A DNA stretch of 64,000 nucleotides from Geothrix fermentans DSM 14018 (GTDB taxonomy: Bacteria; Acidobacteriota; Holophagae; Holophagales; Holophagaceae), in NCBI RefSeq assembly GCF_000428885.1, contig NZ_AUAU01000013.1, positions 50,859 to 114,858 on the forward strand, in the 5' to 3' direction. The notes under the pieces were generated by a model. It was given only the letters and a program-made list of their open reading frames with translations. It searched no databases and was not told where the DNA came from. Shown piece by piece: positions 53,545 to 63,289 of this stretch (position 1 is its first letter; each line of letters starts with the position of its first letter). The position numbers and the translations under genes are program-made.

Positions 53545-55965
53545 TCACTTCAGGGTGATGACCGTGGCGCCGGCTCCGCCCTGGTTCTGGGGGGCGTCCT
53601 CCACCCGGGCGATGCCGGGGTGGCCCCGCAGGGCCTCGCGCACCGCTGCCTTCAGCCTCCCGGTGCCGTGGCCGTGGACGATGCGGACGTAGCGCCGCCC
53701 GGAGGCCAGGGCCTCCTCCACGAAGCGGTAGACCTCGCTGTCCACGTCGTCACTGGCCCGGCCGATGAGGTTGATCTCGGACTCGACGTCCTGGGCTTCG
53801 GCGCGCACGCGGACCTTGCCCGAGGGCTTTGGCGCGACTTCCCGGGCGCCGATGGGCTCCAGCTCGCCCAGACGGCACTCCAGGCGCCGACCCTGGGGCG
53901 TCTCCAGGGTGGCCCGGTCCCCCTTGAGGGCCACGACCTTGCCTTCGACGCCCAGGCCGCGATGACGGGCGTAGCCGCCCTCCCGGACCTCCCTGGGCAC
54001 GGCGGGCTGTGGCTTGGCGCCTCGCGGGGCCAGCTCGGCCTCGGCCAGGCGGGTGAGCTGCTTCACGCGCTCGTGGGCCTCGGTGCCCAGGCGGTCGGCG
54101 TTCACCTCGGCGGCCTTCTGCCGTTCCTTCAGCTCCTTCACCAGGCGCTTGCCCTCGTGGTCGAGGAAGTCGAGTACCCGGGCCACCTTCTCCTTGGATT
54201 CCTTCTGGAAGGCCTCCCGCTCGAGCCGCAGCCTCTCCTCCCGCTGGCGGAGGATCTCCCGGTCCTTCTCGGCGGCGGCCGTCTGCTGGCGCAGGGTCTC
54301 GGCCTCCTCCAGCAGGCGCGTGCGCTCCGCCTCCAGCTCCCGCAGGAAGTCACGCCAGTCCTGCTCGCGCTTGCCCAGCACCTTGTCGGCGTGGTCCAGC
54401 ACCGCCTTGGGCAGGCCCAGCTTGGCCGCGATGGTGAGGGCGCGGCTCTGGCCCGGCTGGCCCACCAGCAGGCGGTAGGTGGGGGCCAGGCGGTCCTCGT
54501 CGAACTGGACGGAGGCGTTCTGGAACCGCGTGTGGCGCAGCGCCCACTGGCTGATCTCGCCCAGGTGGGTGGAGCAGAGGATCCAGCAGCGGCGCCGGGA
54601 CAGCGTCTGGAGCATGGCGATGCCCAGGGCGGCGCCCTCCTTGGGGTCCGTGCCCGTGCCCAACTCGTCCAGCAGCACCAGGCCGCCATCATGGACGTTT
54701 TCGAGGATCTTCTTCAGATGCAAGACATGGCTGCTGAAGGTCGAGAGGCTTCCCGTGATGGTCTGGTGGTCGCCGATGTCCGCGTGGAGGCTGGGCAGGG
54801 CGGGGAAGCTGGAGCCCTCCTTCGCGGGGACGGCGCAGCCGCAGGCGGCCAGGATCGACAGCAGGCCCACAGTCTTGAGCACCACGGTCTTGCCGCCGGT
54901 GTTGGAGCCCGAGATGACGAGGCCCGGCTTCTCCGCCTCCAGCACCAGGTTCAGGGGCACCACCGGGTGGGGCAGCGGCTCCAGACCCATGGCCTCGCGC
55001 ACGGCGGGCAGCAGCATGGGATGGCGGGCCTCCAGCAGGCAGAGGCGGCCCTGCTTGGGATCCGTCTCCACCTCCGGCAGGCGCCCGTCGCAGAGGGCGG
55101 CCCAGCGCAGGAGGGCGATCCCCTGGTCCGCCTGGGCCTGGAGGTCCCGCCAGCGGGTGAAGTCCTCCCGGCGGCCCCGCAGCTCCGCCAGCAGGTCGCG
55201 GAGGAAGGCCTGCACGGCCTGGGCGTAGTCCCGGTCGGCCTCCACGAAGGCGTTGTTGAGGGGCACCGCCTCCATGGGCTCGATGAAGACGGTCGCGCCG
55301 CTGCCGCTGCGGTCCAGCACCAGGCCCGGCACGAGGCCGCGCCGCTCCTGGCGTACGGGCAGGCAGAAGCGGCCATTGCGCTCGACGATGGTGGCCTCGT
55401 TGAAGGCGTCTGGCGTGGCCCGAAGCAGCTTCTGGAGTTTGGCCTGCACGGCCTGGAAGGCGTCCTGGCGCCCGCGGTGGAGGCTGGCCAGGGCCGGGAT
55501 GCGCAGGGGATCCAGGCGGCCGTCGGCATCGAAGCTCTTGGCCAGCCGCTCGGCGATGGGCGCGGGATCCGGCAGCAGGGCCGCCGTGACCTGGAGGCGG
55601 TCGATGCCCAGGTGAGTGCCCGCCGGCGCCGGGCGGGCCTCGGGCCAGGGGAGGGCGGCCAGGCTCTGCAGCAGGCGGGCCATGGCCTTGAGCCCCTCCC
55701 GCAGCTGGCGCCAGTGCTCCGGCTGCAGCCAGCCTGCCGGGTTGAGCAGCTCGTCCAGGGCCTCGTCCATGGGGTGGACCGGCAGCAGGTCCGGCGTCTT
55801 CATCCAGAGATCCTGAAGCTCCAGCTGGTGCAGCCGTCGCAGCCCGGCGAGGCCGTCCCAGGGCTGCATGGCGCCCAGAGCCGTGCGGGCCGGCGCCGTG
55901 CGGGCGCCGGACTGGATCAGGCGCACGGCATCGGGGAATTCGAGGGCATGGAGTTCAGGGTTCAT
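53545..55965 (-). CDS. mutS2: MutS2 ATPase/Smr endonuclease
   Basis: An 806-residue homologue of MutS2. The core domain III/clamp region is followed by the ABC ATPase with Walker A ISGSNTGGKTVVLKTVG, SSFPALPSLHADIGD, Walker B LVLLDELGTGTDPKEG, and CSTHLGEI. A long charged coiled coil (about 510-630, rich in Glu/Arg) leads to the KOW-like and C-terminal Smr domain (INLIGRASDDVDSEVYRF, IVHGHGTGRLK, with HGxGxG nuclease loop). Unlike MutS it has no mismatch-recognition domain. It suppresses recombination or, in Bacillus, rescues collided ribosomes. It lies upstream-coupled to nothing and ends at the shared terminator. Confidence 0.95.
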   Translation of the reverse strand: MNPELHALEFPDAVRLIQSGARTAPARTALGAMQPWDGLAGLRRLHQLELQDLWMKTPDLLPVHPMDEALDELLNPAGWLQPEHWRQLREGLKAMARLLQSLAALPWPEARPAPAGTHLGIDRLQVTAALLPDPAPIAERLAKSFDADGRLDPLRIPALASLHRGRQDAFQAVQAKLQKLLRATPDAFNEATIVERNGRFCLPVRQERRGLVPGLVLDRSGSGATVFIEPMEAVPLNNAFVEADRDYAQAVQAFLRDLLAELRGRREDFTRWRDLQAQADQGIALLRWAALCDGRLPEVETDPKQGRLCLLEARHPMLLPAVREAMGLEPLPHPVVPLNLVLEAEKPGLVISGSNTGGKTVVLKTVGLLSILAACGCAVPAKEGSSFPALPSLHADIGDHQTITGSLSTFSSHVLHLKKILENVHDGGLVLLDELGTGTDPKEGAALGIAMLQTLSRRRCWILCSTHLGEISQWALRHTRFQNASVQFDEDRLAPTYRLLVGQPGQSRALTIAAKLGLPKAVLDHADKVLGKREQDWRDFLRELEAERTRLLEEAETLRQQTAAAEKDREILRQREERLRLEREAFQKESKEKVARVLDFLDHEGKRLVKELKERQKAAEVNADRLGTEAHERVKQLTRLAEAELAPRGAKPQPAVPREVREGGYARHRGLGVEGKVVALKGDRATLETPQGRRLECRLGELEPIGAREVAPKPSGKVRVRAEAQDVESEINLIGRASDDVDSEVYRFVEEALASGRRYVRIVHGHGTGRLKAAVREALRGHPGIARVEDAPQNQGGAGATVITLK

Positions 55966-56008
55966 GGGGGGAGTCCTCAGGCCTCAGGGCTCAGTCTTCA
56001 GTAAAACA

Positions 56009-56036
56009 AAAAGGGCCCGCTTCCGCGGGCCCTTTG
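56009..56036 (-). terminator. Intrinsic terminator of rpsU
   Basis: AAAGGGCCCGC and GCGGGCCCTTT form an 11-bp stem around TTCC. On the minus strand the stem is followed by TTTTTGTTTTAC, a good U-tract. It lies 33 bases beyond the rpsU stop codon. Confidence 0.88.
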
Positions 56037-56068
56037 CGTGCAAAGCGCAGCTTGGCACGAAGACAGGA

Positions 56069-56275
56069 TCAGCCGATCATGCGGCGTTCCTGCGCGAGAC
56101 GCTTCAGCGTCTTCTTGCGGGCGGCGAGCATCTTGCGCTTGCGCTTGGTGCTGGGCTTCTCGTAGTGCTGGCGCTTCTTCAGCTCGCTGAGGATGCCGGA
56201 CTTCTCGCACTTCCGCTTGAAGCGGCGAAGGGCGAACTCGAAGGTTTCGTCTTCTTTGACCTTGACCAAAGGCAT
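56069..56275 (-). CDS. rpsU: 30S ribosomal protein bS21
   Basis: A 68-residue basic ribosomal protein beginning [20 protein letters not shown] and containing [20 protein letters not shown] and a Lys/Arg-rich C-terminal helix, the full family signature. It sits near the 16S 3' end and affects mRNA selection. AGGAGGTG eight bases before the ATG is one of the strongest ribosome sites in the window. It is monocistronic with its own terminator, divergent from the kinase gene. Confidence 0.96.
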   Translation of the reverse strand: MPLVKVKEDETFEFALRRFKRKCEKSGILSELKKRQHYEKPSTKRKRKMLAARKKTLKRLAQERRMIG

Positions 56276-56421
56276 GTGGATGCACCTCCTTTCCCGTGGA
56301 TTTGGCCGCGACCTGCGAGGCAGGGGCGGGCCGAACGAAAAGTCTACTCCACCAAAGGGCTTATGGCCAGGAGGAATGCCTCCCGCTACCCTGGACCCTC
56401 ACTGCTTCTTCACGGAACCCC

Positions 56422-58389
56422 ATGCCGCGCCCCCTTCTGCTCATCGTGGACGGTGAGTCCCTGCGGACTCCTGGACTGGTGTCCGCCATGGAGGCCGACG
56501 GCTGGGACGTCCAGTGGATTCGCCACGAGGGGACAGGGGCCTTCCTGGAGGCGGGGCGGGATCCGGACCTGCTGATCCTGGACGCGGCGGCCGCCGGGGC
56601 GGAAGGCGACCTGATCCGCCGCCTGCGGGAGCAGAACCCCCGCCTGCCGGTGCTGGTGCTCGTCGAGGGGCCCGAGGCCGGGGATCCGTCGGGATCCGGG
56701 GTGCAGGAGTACCTCGAGCGGACCTTGCCCGATCCCGAGATCGCGGCCGTCCTGCGGCGCTACCGTCCCGGATCCGCCAAGCTCACCACCACGGACATCT
56801 TCGGCGACCTGCTGGCGGATCTGGAAGGGGGCCAGGAGCCCGCCGCTTCCCCGGCCGAGCCTCCCCTGGCTGCGCCCCCGGCCGGCCAGCCCCCCCTCAG
56901 CGCCGCGGAGATCTTCGGCCGGGTGATCGAGGAGGTGGAGGCCCTCCCTGAACCGGCCCCGGTCCGCAACCTGGTGCGCGTGGTCCCGGCCCTGGCCGCG
57001 GCTCCTGCCTCCACCCCAGCCTCCGCCCCAGCCTCCGCTCTGGCGGCGGCTCCCACGCCGGAGGGGCCGCTGGGGCCTTCCGACTTCACCCTCAGCGACA
57101 TCTCCGGAGTCAACGATCCCTTCGCCTGGTCGGGCGGGCCCGCAGAGGCCCCGGGGACGGCGCCGGAGCAGGAGGCCAAGCCGGTGGCGGCCGGGGCGCC
57201 GGAGATCCTGGAGGAGTACGGGAACTACTTCCTGCTGGAGAAGATCGCCATCGGCGGCATGGCGGAGCTGTTCAAGGCCCAGCAGCGGGGCGTGCAGGGC
57301 TTCCAGAAGATCGTGGCCATCAAGCGCATCCTGCCGCACTTCAGCGACAACGAGGACTTCGTCACGATGTTCATCGACGAGGCCAAGCTGGCGGCCCAGC
57401 TGACCCATCCGAACATCGTGCAGATCTTCGACCTGGGGAAGGCCGGCAGCTCCTACTACATCGCCATGGAGTACGTGAACGGCCGGGATCTCCGGACGCT
57501 GTTGCGGAAGGTGCGGGAGCTCGGCCGGCCCTTCCCCGAGCAGGTGGCGGCCTTCGTGGTGATGAAGGTGGCCGCGGCGCTGGACTACGCCCACCGCAAG
57601 CGGGGCTTCGACGACCGCGAACTGAAGCTGGTCCACCGGGACATCAGCCCTCAGAACGTGATCCTCTCCACCGAGGGCGCCGTCAAGCTCGTGGATTTCG
57701 GCATCGCCAAGGCCGCCAGCAAGGCCAGCCACACGGTGGCCGGGGCCCTGAAGGGGAAGCTGCTGTACATGAGCCCGGAGCAGGCCACGGGCCAGCCTCT
57801 GGACAACCGCTCGGACCTCTATTCCCTGGGCCTGGTGCTGTTCGAGCTGCTCACCGGCGAGCGCTGCTTCCAGGCTGACTCGGAGCTGGGCGTTCTCGAG
57901 AAGGTGCGGCTGGGCCGCGTGTCGGACCTGCTCTCCCTCAATCCGAAGGTCTCGAAGGAGATGGCCGCCATCGTGAGCCGGGCCCTCCAGAAGGGCGTGG
58001 ACCACCGCTATCCCTCGGCCCGCTTCATGGAACGCGACCTGCGCGACTACCTGCTCCGGCTGGGCACGCCCGTCACGGAACACGACGTGGCGGAATACAT
58101 GCAGGCCCTGCTCCATGCCACGCCCGAGAACCTGGACCACCTGGTCGCCACCAAGTTCCCGCCGCCGACGACGTTCTCCAGCGGCGCCCACCGGAACCTG
58201 GGCCTGCCGGCGGATACCCTCATCCGGACGGCCCCGGCGCCCCAGGAGGCCCTGGAGCACCCCGAGGAAGCCCTGGACCCCATCGAGCCGCTCCCGGACA
58301 CCGCGCCGCGCCCCCGGTGGATGCTGCCGGCGATCCTGGGTCTCGCGGCCGTCCTCGTGGCCCTCCTGGTCATCGCCCGCTGGTCCTGA
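56422..58389 (+). CDS. Ser/Thr protein kinase with N-terminal receiver-like domain and C-terminal anchor
   Basis: A 655-residue signalling protein. Residues 1-115 resemble a receiver: LLLIVDGES, LLILDAAAAG with the acceptor Asp, VLVLVEG, but no clear switch Lys, so it may not be phosphorylated in the usual way. Residues 120-260 are Pro/Ala-rich linker. The Hanks-type kinase (about 266-520) has IAIGGMAELFKA (loop), VAIKRI Lys about 300, VHRDISPQN with Asp407, VDFGIAKAA, and SPEQATGQPLDNRSDLYSLG. The last 23 residues are a membrane helix, putting the whole kinase inside the cell. This order (receiver-like, kinase, C-terminal tail anchor) is unusual. It is divergent from rpsU. Confidence 0.88.
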   Translation: MPRPLLLIVDGESLRTPGLVSAMEADGWDVQWIRHEGTGAFLEAGRDPDLLILDAAAAGAEGDLIRRLREQNPRLPVLVLVEGPEAGDPSGSGVQEYLERTLPDPEIAAVLRRYRPGSAKLTTTDIFGDLLADLEGGQEPAASPAEPPLAAPPAGQPPLSAAEIFGRVIEEVEALPEPAPVRNLVRVVPALAAAPASTPASAPASALAAAPTPEGPLGPSDFTLSDISGVNDPFAWSGGPAEAPGTAPEQEAKPVAAGAPEILEEYGNYFLLEKIAIGGMAELFKAQQRGVQGFQKIVAIKRILPHFSDNEDFVTMFIDEAKLAAQLTHPNIVQIFDLGKAGSSYYIAMEYVNGRDLRTLLRKVRELGRPFPEQVAAFVVMKVAAALDYAHRKRGFDDRELKLVHRDISPQNVILSTEGAVKLVDFGIAKAASKASHTVAGALKGKLLYMSPEQATGQPLDNRSDLYSLGLVLFELLTGERCFQADSELGVLEKVRLGRVSDLLSLNPKVSKEMAAIVSRALQKGVDHRYPSARFMERDLRDYLLRLGTPVTEHDVAEYMQALLHATPENLDHLVATKFPPPTTFSSGAHRNLGLPADTLIRTAPAPQEALEHPEEALDPIEPLPDTAPRPRWMLPAILGLAAVLVALLVIARWS

Positions 58390-58463
58390 GTGGGTGGCCC
58401 CGGCCCCGCGATCGGGATAAGATCGGCTTTCCCGCACCCTTTCGTCATGCCCAGGGAGTTCCC

Positions 58464-58694
58464 ATGGATCTCAGCCCGGATCAGAAGGCCTTCTACGAGA
58501 CCACCCGCGAGCGCTGCCGCTCGGAGGTGTCCCAGATCAACAACACCATCGCCTCGGAAGTGCAGCGCGTGAAGGAACTGCTCACCAGCCTGAGCAACCG
58601 CAAGACCGCCGTCCTCCAGATGTACGGCGCCGCCTGCGAAGTGCTGGGCGAAGAGAACGATCTCGCCGAAGAATCGATCGATATTGAATTTTAG
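58464..58694 (+). CDS. Small coiled-coil protein of unknown function
   Basis: A 76-residue acidic, mostly helical protein (DLSPDQKAFYETTRERC, then VSQINNTIASEVQRVKELL, then SLSNRKTAVLQMYGAAC). The ATG has GGGAG six bases upstream and starts 74 bases after the kinase gene, so it may be cotranscribed. The heptad pattern of I/V/L suggests a coiled coil. The ending EESIDIEF is acidic. No family is recognised; proteins of this size and look sometimes act as adaptors. Its stop codon is part of a heptad palindromic array. Confidence 0.65.
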   Translation: MDLSPDQKAFYETTRERCRSEVSQINNTIASEVQRVKELLTSLSNRKTAVLQMYGAACEVLGEENDLAEESIDIEF

Positions 58695-58765
58695 CTATCA
58701 GCTCTCAGCTGTCAGCTCTCAGTCGGGAGCGGCCTGCTTTTACTGACAGCTGACAGCCGACAGCC
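58692..58765. repeat. Heptad palindromic array before the zinc-ribbon gene
   Basis: TAGCTATCAGCTCTCAGCTG and TCAGCTCTCAG on the left are mirrored by CTGACAGCTGACAGCCGACAGCC on the right, 7-bp period. The centre has CTGCTTTTACTGACAGCTGA, matching the arrays at 34307 and 45629. The first unit includes the TAG of the preceding gene. The last unit ends two bases before the stop of the zinc-ribbon gene. Confidence 0.88.
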
Positions 58766-58766
58766 C

Positions 58767-59017
58767 TCACCGATGCAGATTCAGCAGCGGCGCGGCGCAC
58801 TTCTGGCAGTTGCTCTGGTGCGGGGGGTTCTTCTTCCCGCAGTGGCTGCACACGAGGGTGTGGGTCTGCTTCCGGCGCCAGATGCGGAGGTAGAGGACGC
58901 CGAGCAGCACCACCAGGAGGCAGCCCTTCTGCCAGGGCTGGAGGATGAAGCCCGTGGGGCTCTCGACCTTCCTGGGGCCCTCGGGATGCTCCTGGAGGCT
59001 GAGGGTGGTGGGCTGAC

Positions 59018-59021
<4 letters not shown>
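58767..59021 (-). CDS. Membrane-anchored zinc-ribbon protein
   Basis: An 84-residue protein: a polar N-terminal third (TTLSLQEHPEGPRKVES), one membrane helix (GCLLVVLLGVLYLRIW), and a C-terminal zinc ribbon with CSHCGKKNPPHQSNCQKC, CxxC pairs 12 residues apart. The ribbon would face the cytoplasm if the basic RRK after the helix is inside. It is translationally coupled to scpB by an ATGA overlap. The function is unknown. The coupling to a condensin subunit may just reflect operon packing. Confidence 0.8.
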
Positions 59022-59688
<667 letters not shown>

Positions 59689-59692
<4 letters not shown>

Positions 59693-60621
59693 CGGTACGC
59701 CCCCAGCCGCTGTCCCACCTTCACGCCGCCCTCGGTGCGCTGCGGCACCCAATCCTTGGCCCTGGGCCCGCCGATGAGCAGCACCACGGTGGACCCGAAC
59801 TCGAAGGTGCCGAGGTCGTCGCCGGGGGCGCAGGGGAGGAGGTCCACGGGGAAGCCCCCATCTTTCGGCAGGTCGCGGCCGCCCAGCCAGCGCCCGTCAA
59901 TCACCACGCCGCCCACGTGCGTGGCACCCACCAGCACGGCCGCCACCTCCAGGCCCTCGCAGGAGCCCTTGCCCAGCGCCATCCACACCGCCCGGCGGTT
60001 GCGCTCGTAGAGGCGCGGGACGCTGCCGGTGCTGGCGTCGTTCACAGGCCAGAGCTCGCCCTCCACGCGGCTGACGGCGCTGACCCGGCCTTCGAGGGGC
60101 ACATGGATGCGGTGGTAGTCCCTGGGCGAGAGGTAGAGCGTGAGGTAGTGCCCGCCCTCGAACCGGTCCGCGCTCCGCTCGTGCTTCAGCAACTCGGATA
60201 CCTGATAGGGGAGCCCCTTGGCCTGGATGGCGGTGCCGGACCGGATGGGGCCGCAGGCGATGATGCGGGCGTCCACGGGGCTGTTCAGGCCGCCGGGGAC
60301 AGCGCCGTCCTGGGGCCGGAGGCCCGCCTTCAGGCGCCGCGTGAAGAGGGCCTGGAAGCTGGGGTAGTCCCCGAGGGGAAGTTCCGCTTCCGCCAGGTCG
60401 ATGCCGTAGTGGCCCGCGAAGCGGTCCAGCAGGGGCTCGCGCCAGGCGGCGGGCAGGTTGCGGCTGGCGGCCCAGCCCACCACGCGGGAGCCCAGCTTCT
60501 TGGGGTACAGGCCGAGCATCCTCAGGGAAGGGGGGCCCGGCGTCCAGACCAGCACGTAGAGCGCCCAGAGCAGGGCGAGGACGAGCGCGACGCGCGCCGG
60601 CGAGGGCCAGGACAGATGCAT
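59689..60621 (-). CDS. psd: Phosphatidylserine decarboxylase proenzyme
   Basis: A 310-residue membrane enzyme making phosphatidylethanolamine. An N-terminal helix (VALVLALLWALYVLVW) anchors it. The catalytic sequence ends with EFGSTVVLLIGG: the Gly-Ser bond is cut autocatalytically and Ser becomes the pyruvoyl group. YLSPRDYHRIHVPLEG with the Asp-His pair and VDARIIACG are conserved. This FGST variant of the usual LGST motif is known in bacterial Psd. It heads the psd-scpB-zinc-ribbon overlap operon, with its start close to the divergent HutD-family gene. Confidence 0.93.
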
Positions 60622-60651
60622 CCCGACAGGATAACCCGCCTAGGATGGTGG

Positions 60652-61236
60652 ATGGACTGGACTCACCTGAAGCCCTCCGAGGGCCGACTCATGCCCTGGA
60701 AGAACGGCGGGGGCACCACGCTGGAGCTGGCCGCGGACCCGCCGGGCGCCACCCTGGAGACGGGCTTCCGCTGGCGTCTCAGCTCGGCGGAGGTGGCGGC
60801 CTCTGGCCCCTTCTCCGCCTTCCCCGGCCTGGAGCGCTGGCTGCTCCTGCTGGAAGGCGAGGGCATGGACCTCGACTTCGGCCCCCGGGGCCGGATGGCC
60901 CTTCCGGAACCGCTCCGGCCGCTCCGGTTCTCCGGCGACTGGCCCGCCGTGGCCACCCTCCTGGACGGGCCCTGCACGGACCTCAACCTCATGGTGGATC
61001 CCCGGACCTGCCGGAGCGGCATGGAGGTCGTCCACCTGGGGGCCTCCCAGACGATCAGGCTGTCCGAGGCCACCACCCTCCTGTTCGTGGCGCAGGGTGC
61101 GGTGGCGGTGCCGGCCTTGAATTTACAGCTGGGTTCCAGGCACCTCCTGCGCCTCGACGGAGGCGCCGGAGATCTGGCCCTGGCGCCGGGCCTGGGCGGC
61201 GCGGCCCTGGTCCGCATGGACCTGATTCCTGTCTGA
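60652..61236 (+). CDS. HutD/Ves-family protein
   Basis: A 194-residue bicupin-like protein of the HutD family. Signature blocks: MPWKNGGGTTLELAADP near the N-terminus, WRLSSAEVAASGPFSAFPGLERWLL, and LDGPCTDLNLMVDPR. HutD is associated with histidine utilisation operons and Ves with cold-induced genes in E. coli, but no hut gene is present here, so its job is unknown. The frame runs far upstream, but the ATG giving MDWTHLKPSEG with a purine-rich AGGATGG site matches family starts. Confidence 0.85.
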   Translation: MDWTHLKPSEGRLMPWKNGGGTTLELAADPPGATLETGFRWRLSSAEVAASGPFSAFPGLERWLLLLEGEGMDLDFGPRGRMALPEPLRPLRFSGDWPAVATLLDGPCTDLNLMVDPRTCRSGMEVVHLGASQTIRLSEATTLLFVAQGAVAVPALNLQLGSRHLLRLDGGAGDLALAPGLGGAALVRMDLIPV

Positions 61237-61295
61237 ACCTCCGTTCCGGTACGTGGTAGGGTGTCAGCCACCCAACCACAGCCCCGGAGGCACCC

Positions 61296-62444
61296 ATGAA
61301 CCTGAGGATCCTCTCCTCGCTTCTGGCGTTCGGACTCGCCGTGCAGGCCCAGACGCCGGTGAAGCTCGGCGTCATCAATTGCGTGACGGGCACCCAGGCG
61401 CCCATCGGCGAGTACATCAGCAATGGCTACAAGCTGGCCATCGAGGACCTCCAGAAGAAGGGCATCAAGGTGGATCTGGTCTCCGAGGACGACACCGGCA
61501 AGCCCCAGGTTTCCATGTCCGCCTTCGAGAAGCTGGCCACCCGCGATCGCGTGGCCGCCGTGGTGGGCCCCTACAGCTCCGCCTGCGCCAATGCCGTGTC
61601 CAAACTGGCCGAGAAGTACAGGGTGCCCCTGCTGGTACCCGTGGCCTCCAAGGAGGACATCACCCGCCAGAACCAGAAGTACGTCTTCCGCCTCAGCGCC
61701 ACGACCGAGGACTACGCCTCCATCCTCATCTCCATGGCCCAGAAGCTGGGCAAGCCGAAGACCATGGCCATCCTGAACGAGAACACCGATTTCGGCACCT
61801 CCGGCGCGAAGTCCGCCAAGGCCTACGCAGGCCAGGTGGGCATCCAGGTGGTGATGGAGGAGGCCTACCAGGCCGGCTCCCCGGACTACCGCTCCACGCT
61901 GGCGAAGGTGAAGGCCGCAAAGCCCGACCTCGTGTTCATGGTGTCCTACGTGGCCGACGGCATCCTGCTCATGCGGCAGGCCCGCGAGGTGGGCCTCCAG
62001 CCCCAGGCCTTCCTGGGCGCGGGCGCGGGGTTCGCGTCCTCGGAGTTCGCCCGGGAGCAGGCCATCTCGCATGGCGTGTTCTCCAGCACCCAGTGGACCA
62101 CGGACGTCAGCTGGCCCGGGGCCAAGGACTTCGGGGCGCGCTACAAGGCGAAGTTCGGCAAGTCCGAGGTCCCCTACCACGCCGCCAACGCCTATGCCTC
62201 GATGATGGTCATGGCCGAGGCCGCGGCCAAGGTGGGCGGCGACCGCGAGCGGCTCCGCGGGGAGCTGCGCGGAGGCCACTGGAACGGCATCATGGGCGAC
62301 GTGAGGTTTGTGGACTACAACGGTTACATGAACCAGAACAAGCACCAGATGCTGGTGGAGCAGATCCAGAACGGCAGGCACGAGACGGTGTGGCCGCCGG
62401 AGTACGCCACGAAGAAACCGCTCTATCCCTTCAAGTGGAAGTAG
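61296..62444 (+). CDS. Branched-chain amino-acid-type ABC transporter substrate-binding protein
   Basis: A 382-residue periplasmic binding protein of the LivJ/LivK type. The signal peptide is ILSSLLAFGLAVQA. The mature part has KLGVINCVTGTQAPIGEYIS, LVSEDDTGKPQVSMSAFEKL, VVGPYSSACANAVSKLAEK and MAILNENTDFGTSGAK, the classic type I fold. No Liv permease or ATPase genes follow, so it is an orphan and must share a transporter encoded elsewhere. Ligand is unknown; related proteins bind leucine, amides or urea. GGAGG is seven bases upstream of the ATG. Confidence 0.92.
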   Translation: MNLRILSSLLAFGLAVQAQTPVKLGVINCVTGTQAPIGEYISNGYKLAIEDLQKKGIKVDLVSEDDTGKPQVSMSAFEKLATRDRVAAVVGPYSSACANAVSKLAEKYRVPLLVPVASKEDITRQNQKYVFRLSATTEDYASILISMAQKLGKPKTMAILNENTDFGTSGAKSAKAYAGQVGIQVVMEEAYQAGSPDYRSTLAKVKAAKPDLVFMVSYVADGILLMRQAREVGLQPQAFLGAGAGFASSEFAREQAISHGVFSSTQWTTDVSWPGAKDFGARYKAKFGKSEVPYHAANAYASMMVMAEAAAKVGGDRERLRGELRGGHWNGIMGDVRFVDYNGYMNQNKHQMLVEQIQNGRHETVWPPEYATKKPLYPFKWK

Positions 62445-62484
62445 CGGTCTTCTGGTCAGACCGTGCCCCTGTCATCTTAGGTGG

Positions 62485-63273
62485 ATGCACATCGGACACG
62501 CGCTCACGGTCATGGCCGCGGCCTTCGCCGCCGGCGCCATCAATTCCATCGCGGGGGGAGGGACGCTCGTGTCCTTCCCCTCGCTGCTGGGCATCGGCCT
62601 CACAGGCCAGCAGGCCAACGTGACGAGCACGCTCGCCCTGTGGCCGGGCTCCATCGGAGGCTTCTGGGGCCACCGCGAGGATCTGGTGGGTATCCGGGAG
62701 TTCGCCCTCCGCCTGATGCCGCCCTCCCTGCTGGGCGGCGCGCTGGGCGCCTGGCTCATGCTCGTCACGCCCCAGAAGGTCTTCGACAACCTGGTGCCCT
62801 GGCTGATCCTGGTGGCCACGATCCTGCTGGCGCTGAACGATCCGGTCAACAAGATCCTGAAGAGGATGGGAAGCCACGACCGCACCCCGGGCTGGTGGGT
62901 CGGCGCCATGATCTTCCAGTTCATCGTGGGCATCTACGGCGGCTACTTCGGCGCGGGCATCGGCATCCTCATGCTGGCGGCGCTGAGCCTCCTGGGCCTC
63001 ACGGACATCCACCAGATGAACGGCCTCAAGAACCTGCTGGCCCTCTGCATCAACGGCATCGCCATCTTCGCCTTCCTGGCCATGGAGTTCCTGCGCCACC
63101 CCGGCAATGTCCAGTGGGCCCTCGTCGGCATCATGGCGGTGGCCGCGGGCCTGGGCGGCCTGTTCGGCTCCCACATGGCCCACCGCGTCGGCCGCAAGAC
63201 CGTGCGCATCGGCGTCGTGTCCATCGGCTTCATCCTCTCGGCCTGGTACTTCTACAAGCACTACATGGCCTGA
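62485..63273 (+). CDS. TSUP-family (TauE/SafE) membrane permease
   Basis: A 262-residue protein with about eight membrane helices in two TauE/SafE repeats. FAAGAINSIAGGGTLVSFP is the first conserved block and IVGIYGGYFGAGIGILMLAAL its repeat. The family exports or imports sulfite, sulfoacetate or other organosulfonates and carboxylates. Nothing nearby identifies the substrate. It starts 40 bases after the binding protein, but TSUP permeases do not use binding proteins, so that spacing may be accidental. MobB is convergent with it, 16 bases away. Confidence 0.9.
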   Translation: MHIGHALTVMAAAFAAGAINSIAGGGTLVSFPSLLGIGLTGQQANVTSTLALWPGSIGGFWGHREDLVGIREFALRLMPPSLLGGALGAWLMLVTPQKVFDNLVPWLILVATILLALNDPVNKILKRMGSHDRTPGWWVGAMIFQFIVGIYGGYFGAGIGILMLAALSLLGLTDIHQMNGLKNLLALCINGIAIFAFLAMEFLRHPGNVQWALVGIMAVAAGLGGLFGSHMAHRVGRKTVRIGVVSIGFILSAWYFYKHYMA

Positions 63274-63289
63274 GGGGTGCCTGGCGCGA

